Positions 7,301 through 9,788 of a DNA stretch of 9,788 nt are shown here, in pieces (position 1 is the stretch's first letter; the number at the start of each line of letters is the position of its first letter). The stretch is from positions 1-9,788 of the forward strand of contig JADGPY010000050.1 in assembly GCA_017882205.1 (NCBI GenBank), in the 5' to 3' direction. Made by a program: the position numbers and the translations under genes. Under the pieces are notes generated by a model. That model worked only from the letters and a program-made list of their open reading frames with translations. It was not told the DNA's origin and did no database searches. The DNA comes from Chitinophagaceae bacterium (GTDB lineage Bacteria > Bacteroidota > Bacteroidia > Chitinophagales > Chitinophagaceae).

Positions 7301-9637
7301 ACTTTTCGCAGGATCAAGCCCGCTTAATAAATAAGAATTGGAAGTTGTATTAGCTACTATTTTCATTGTGTCATTATCAAGCAATAGAACATCGTAGGAT
7401 GTTGCCCCAGTAACAAGAGGCCAGTCAATCTGTGCATAGGTAGGGCAAGGCAGGGTTACAACAAGGCCCGGCTGCCCAAGTATGGTGAAATTAAAATGGC
7501 TTTGATCTGAAAAGGAGGTACTATTCCTCGTTATCCTGATCAATGTTGTATTAGAAAAAGTAGAAGGAACAACCCATCCATAAGTTCTTTGAATAGCAGA
7601 AATATTATTATCTATCGTAACCCATGAACCACCATTATCAAGTGAATATTCAAGGGTGAATGGATTTGTATCAGGATCTGAAGCCGACCAACGTATGGTT
7701 TCTATTTCTCCGGGCACCCATGTTTCCCCTCCAAATGGATATTCAAGAAAAACAGAGGGATTAATGATCTCATAAGTAAGAATATATTCCTGCGGGCCAA
7801 AGGGCACGGAAAATCCATGTACGTTAACACTATAATTTCCGGCTGGTGGATTGTTGATTACTACCTGCTCAATATTATTCAAATGATCCACTCCTTCGAT
7901 TGCCGTATTACTCACGGAGGCAGGAGCGCTGCTTAAAGTGAGTGGAAGATGCAGGGTTAGGTTAGGTTCAGTTACAGTAAGATCCAGGTCGTTGATCAAA
8001 GCAGTACCAGCACCAGCCGAGGCTTCCTTATCGTTCCAATATAACAGTATTTTTACTTGCTTTGAACCAGCGGGTACAGTAACAGTATGTGCATTATTAG
8101 AAGAATTATTAATACTGTTGATCTCATATCTTCCTGACTCAAGGGCTTCTACGGCCCGCCGAGTATTTAATTTGCCAAATCCATAGGTAAAATCCGGCCC
8201 GGGATTACCCATATCTTCCGCTGTATTACAAACAAGTGCTTTTAGTAAAGCATTCCCCGGATTTGCCCCGGCATTTAACTGTTTGAAACGTTGGGATAAT
8301 AAGGCGATAGAACCCGTCACAGTAGGAGTAGCCATGCTGGTTCCACTGCTACTGCCATAAGTATTGTATGGATAAGTTGAAGTAACAGATACCCCACCAG
8401 CAACCACTTCCGGTTTCAACCGGCCATCCTGTACAGGGCCACGGCTTGAAAAAAAAGCGATGCTATTGTTCGCATTATCAAATGCCCCCACAGTTAGAAC
8501 GTTCTTGGCGCATTGCCAGCCAGATTTAATGGTTCCATAACTGAAAGGAAAAGGAGTGCATGCTCCTCCTCCATCATTTCCTGCAGCAAACACATGCAGG
8601 AGTTGTGAATAGCTCCTCTGCTGCTGATCACCGTAGTTACTTAACACATCATAAACACCTTCTCCGGCACAGCCAGGATTCCCATCAAAATAAGAATTAT
8701 TAGTTAGTGTAAGATTATAATCCGTTATTAATGTAGGCGCATTAATTATAACATCACTAAAAAGCTGGCTGATGATGGTTGACCCTGGGGCCATGCCTTT
8801 ATACTTCACATTTAATATCCCGGCTCCTCCAGTGGTGCCCATAGTATGTGTTCCATGTAAAGTAACCGTAGTAGGATTTCTATTGATGAGTCTTCCGGCA
8901 AAATCAATATGAGTAGATACATCCGAATTATCGCCAACCCCTACTGTAATGTTTTTGCCCGTTAAACCCCTTCCGCCTATTCCACTATAAGACAATGCAT
9001 CATTGCCATGAGCAGCGTTGTTATTGTAATTCACAGGCCGGTCTGTTATAACCTGCGGGTTCATATATAAAATAAAAGGAAGAGCCGCGATGTGAGCCAG
9101 TTTTTCCTGCGACACCCTGATGAATAGCAATCCTTCAGTATCAAATTTTGTATGAACCAACACAGCGCCTTCCTTTTGAAAAATTGTTCCTGCTTCTACC
9201 CGGCTGATTGCTTTTGAAAAGGAGACCGCAATAGTTGAGGGTGCAGTTTTATCTGCAATGGCAGTCGATTGTGGATCGATCTTGTACTTCGCAGGTAAAA
9301 TATTTAATCCGGCGATCTTATAATTTGGAAGCAATGAAAAATTACTGCTTTCATTGATCGTGGTGAAATAAGTAGAACCTCCAAGGTATTGCTCTAAAAA
9401 AATCCCTAATGATGCTAATTGCTTTTGTTGAGCCGCGCCTGGTAGTTCACTGAAGGTAGCCAGTATAAAGTATTGGTGATTATATAGCGCTGGTTGAATT
9501 TCTGCCTTAATCCCTGGATTAAAATTAAGGATAGGATTAAATGAGCCAGTCTTCAGTTTTACTTCATAGGGTGCCTTTTGGGCTAATGTAACCAATGGAA
9601 TAAATAGCAGTATGATCGATTTGTAAAATTTCTTCAT
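4352..9637 (-). CDS. Secreted KP-43-like S8 (subtilisin) serine protease with T9SS sorting domain
   Basis: The 1761-residue protein is a large modular extracellular protease. Residues 1-20 are a signal peptide (KK, hydrophobic IILLFIPLV, cleavage likely after TLAQ). Residues 21-200 look like a propeptide region. The S8 catalytic domain covers about 225-500, with Asp236 (VGVGDNSD), His261 (HGTHTMG), oxyanion Asn354 (AAGNDGG) and Ser434 (SGTSMATP), so the triad is complete. Residues 504-628 match the KP-43 C-terminal beta barrel (NDLDLTV, NIEQVVINNPPAGNYSV, VPFGPQEYILTYE). Next come a GGETW...IRWSA Ig-like domain (630-720), a fibronectin III-like domain (725-803), two CARDB-like plus jelly-roll modules (815-1408), an unassigned domain (1409-1580) and the LPVTLLNF-type domain (1586-1680). 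The T9SS type A sorting domain (about 1688-1761) starts at YPNP and ends KKIVVK. It probably cleaves proteins outside the cell for nutrition, attached to or released from the surface. The ATG at 9637 gives the signal peptide. Confidence 0.94.
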   Translation of the reverse strand: MKKFYKSIILLFIPLVTLAQKAPYEVKLKTGSFNPILNFNPGIKAEIQPALYNHQYFILATFSELPGAAQQKQLASLGIFLEQYLGGSTYFTTINESSNFSLLPNYKIAGLNILPAKYKIDPQSTAIADKTAPSTIAVSFSKAISRVEAGTIFQKEGAVLVHTKFDTEGLLFIRVSQEKLAHIAALPFILYMNPQVITDRPVNYNNNAAHGNDALSYSGIGGRGLTGKNITVGVGDNSDVSTHIDFAGRLINRNPTTVTLHGTHTMGTTGGAGILNVKYKGMAPGSTIISQLFSDVIINAPTLITDYNLTLTNNSYFDGNPGCAGEGVYDVLSNYGDQQQRSYSQLLHVFAAGNDGGGACTPFPFSYGTIKSGWQCAKNVLTVGAFDNANNSIAFFSSRGPVQDGRLKPEVVAGGVSVTSTYPYNTYGSSSGTSMATPTVTGSIALLSQRFKQLNAGANPGNALLKALVCNTAEDMGNPGPDFTYGFGKLNTRRAVEALESGRYEINSINNSSNNAHTVTVPAGSKQVKILLYWNDKEASAGAGTALINDLDLTVTEPNLTLHLPLTLSSAPASVSNTAIEGVDHLNNIEQVVINNPPAGNYSVNVHGFSVPFGPQEYILTYEIINPSVFLEYPFGGETWVPGEIETIRWSASDPDTNPFTLEYSLDNGGSWVTIDNNISAIQRTYGWVVPSTFSNTTLIRITRNSTSFSDQSHFNFTILGQPGLVVTLPCPTYAQIDWPLVTGATSYDVLLLDNDTMKIVANTTSNSYLLSGLDPAKSYWVSVTAKNGTTSGRRSLATNFTPRLGVCTLTTFDNDLIVDSIIEPVNGRQFTTTSPLPVKPIKIKIRNLDDVASAGLFTVSYSINGAAPVTETESSNIPAGGYLVHTFAQQATGAGPFVDSIKVWVTKGTDTHHENDTASTIVKLLSNPVLTLPLTEGFETAVNKEYDKNTNGLDGLDNIDLQVSTTRGRARPFVNTGFAHSGTRAITLDQAPADPSSNADSMFLTGNLSSYSLPANLLRLDFYYKNQGQPNLPGNKVWIRGSDTSVWLEAYDLYANQGNIGAYKLARAININDILSSATPQQNVTSSFQVKFGEEGYTSANTPYPESDEDDGYTFDDITISEAINDIGLIQVISPSLAGCGLSSSVPISIRVRNYAGTSANNIQVNYRVNGGPVVTENIPLINANQTLNYTFATTANLAAYIDYSLDIWVKYIGDNYPNNDSIINYSFHNSPLINTFPYLERFEASDGNWYSKGTNSSWQWGVPAGTIINKAPNGAKAWVTNLTGNYNDNELSYLYSPCFDLSGMTQPVLSFSHIFKMEDNCDCDYHWIEYSPDGGISWQKLGAVGSGTNWYDNAVYQRWQASNTKWHVSSIDLPVSLSIIRFRFVVFSDGATNFEGVGVDDIHVFDKAKIYSGSDVTGITLPVSGTNWINFSVGGDRVVSINPNGQNLGATSVDVHFNSGPVRISNNQYYLDRNIVIRVSNQPSQYVGVRYYFTNIEANRLISATGCGSCTTIKDAYEAGVTKYSGTALDENGTLADDSLGFFQFIDPINVDIIPYDNGYYAEFGVNTFSEFWINNGGANGISPLPVTLLNFDATKDGDHSKLTWTTSQEINSDKFIVERSGNDIDFINIGSVAAKGNSSSTSQYQYIDNQPLNGVNYYRLKIVELNSANRHSIVRKVVFGKVANNIVYPNPVSNGVLFIQTSDNCKLVELFDITGKLLNTFSTMGIINQLNIGKLPAGIYQLRIHTSINVETKKIVVK
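4355..4576 (-). other. T9SS type A sorting domain of the protease
   Basis: Residues 1688-1761 of the S8 protease show the conserved steps of the Por secretion signal: NIVYPNPVSNG at the start, a central LVELFDITGKLL strand pair, and LPAGIYQLRIHT before the lysine-containing last strand. In T9SS cargo this domain is recognised at the outer membrane and removed by the sortase, often with attachment to lipopolysaccharide. It implies that the genome encodes a full T9SS, none of which is in this window. Confidence 0.93.
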
Positions 9638-9662
9638 ATTGAAAATACACGAGGCAGTAAGC

Positions 9663-9691
9663 TAAACTTATTTGAAAGGTACAATAATCAA
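9663..9691 (-). promoter_or_regulatory. Candidate promoter of the S8 protease gene
   Basis: Read on the minus strand, TTG (9691-9689) is followed after 18 bases by TAAGTTTA (9670-9663), close to the Bacteroidota TTTG-N19/20-TAnnTTTG pattern. Transcription would begin near 9658, leaving about 20 bases of leader before the ATG at 9637. The final A instead of G and the slightly short spacer make this a moderate match. Confidence 0.4.
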
Positions 9692-9750
9692 CGCTTTTTA
9701 CCTCCTAATATTGCTAGAATTAATGAGGAATTAACGGATTTTACTTCTTT

Positions 9751-9782
9751 TTTGATAAGAACTTTTCATCCTTATATCTTTG
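9751..9782 (+). promoter_or_regulatory. Near-perfect Bacteroidota promoter for a gene starting at the right edge
   Basis: TTTG (9751-9754) and TATCTTTG (9775-9782) are separated by 20 bases, a full match to the Bacteroidota sigma-ABfr consensus in both elements and spacing. Four bases (CACC) follow and the window then ends in AT. If the next base is G, a start codon begins at 9787, almost on the predicted transcript start. The downstream gene would be divergent from the protease. The rest of 9692-9750 shows no coding signal. Confidence 0.7.
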
Positions 9783-9788
9783 CACCAT

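Noticed and set aside
7938..8186. 82-codon plus-strand open frame within the protease gene
   Set aside because: It is antisense to the KP-43-like barrel region; its arginine- and serine-rich start is an artefact of frame.

Overview
This window looks like chromosomal DNA from a Bacteroidota bacterium, most likely a Chitinophagaceae-type member. Three things suggest this. The large secreted protease ends in a type IX secretion (T9SS) sorting domain. The promoters that can be picked out resemble the phylum's TTTG / TAnnTTTG consensus. Translation starts are preceded by A/T-rich sequence with no clear Shine-Dalgarno motif. The genus-level guess is an inference from protein flavour, not from a database search.

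Layout. Positions 1-3400 carry five plus-strand genes: the C-terminal end of a D-2-hydroxyacid dehydrogenase (1-375), the transcript cleavage factor greA (486-959), a small MazG-type nucleotide pyrophosphohydrolase (972-1307), glycyl-tRNA synthetase (1345-2802) and a YCII-related small protein (3053-3400). A strong intrinsic terminator (405-444) lies between the dehydrogenase and greA. Two hairpins with T runs (3408-3435 and 3492-3514) close the plus-strand block. From 3552 to 9637 the genes are on the minus strand: a ferredoxin/flavodoxin-NADP reductase-like flavoprotein (3552-4298) and, upstream of it in transcription order, a 1761-residue secreted subtilisin-family (S8, KP-43-like) protease (4352-9637). 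The right edge (9638-9788) is a divergent promoter region. Its plus-strand promoter matches the Bacteroidota consensus almost perfectly and points at a gene that begins at or just beyond the last base.

How the genes fit together. greA and the MazG-like gene are 12 bases apart and probably co-transcribed. With glyS they form a housekeeping block for transcription, nucleotide-pool cleaning and translation. The protease is a modular extracellular enzyme: signal peptide, propeptide, catalytic domain, beta-barrel, adhesion-like modules and T9SS signal. It shows no functional link to the reductase beside it. No rRNA, tRNA, CRISPR array, insertion sequence or phage gene was seen.

I see no convincing novel multi-gene system. 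The points most worth a second look are a terminator-like hairpin placed directly after a promoter-like motif upstream of greA, -7 elements placed so close to start codons that leaderless mRNAs are likely, and an unassigned domain plus a tandem module duplication inside the protease.
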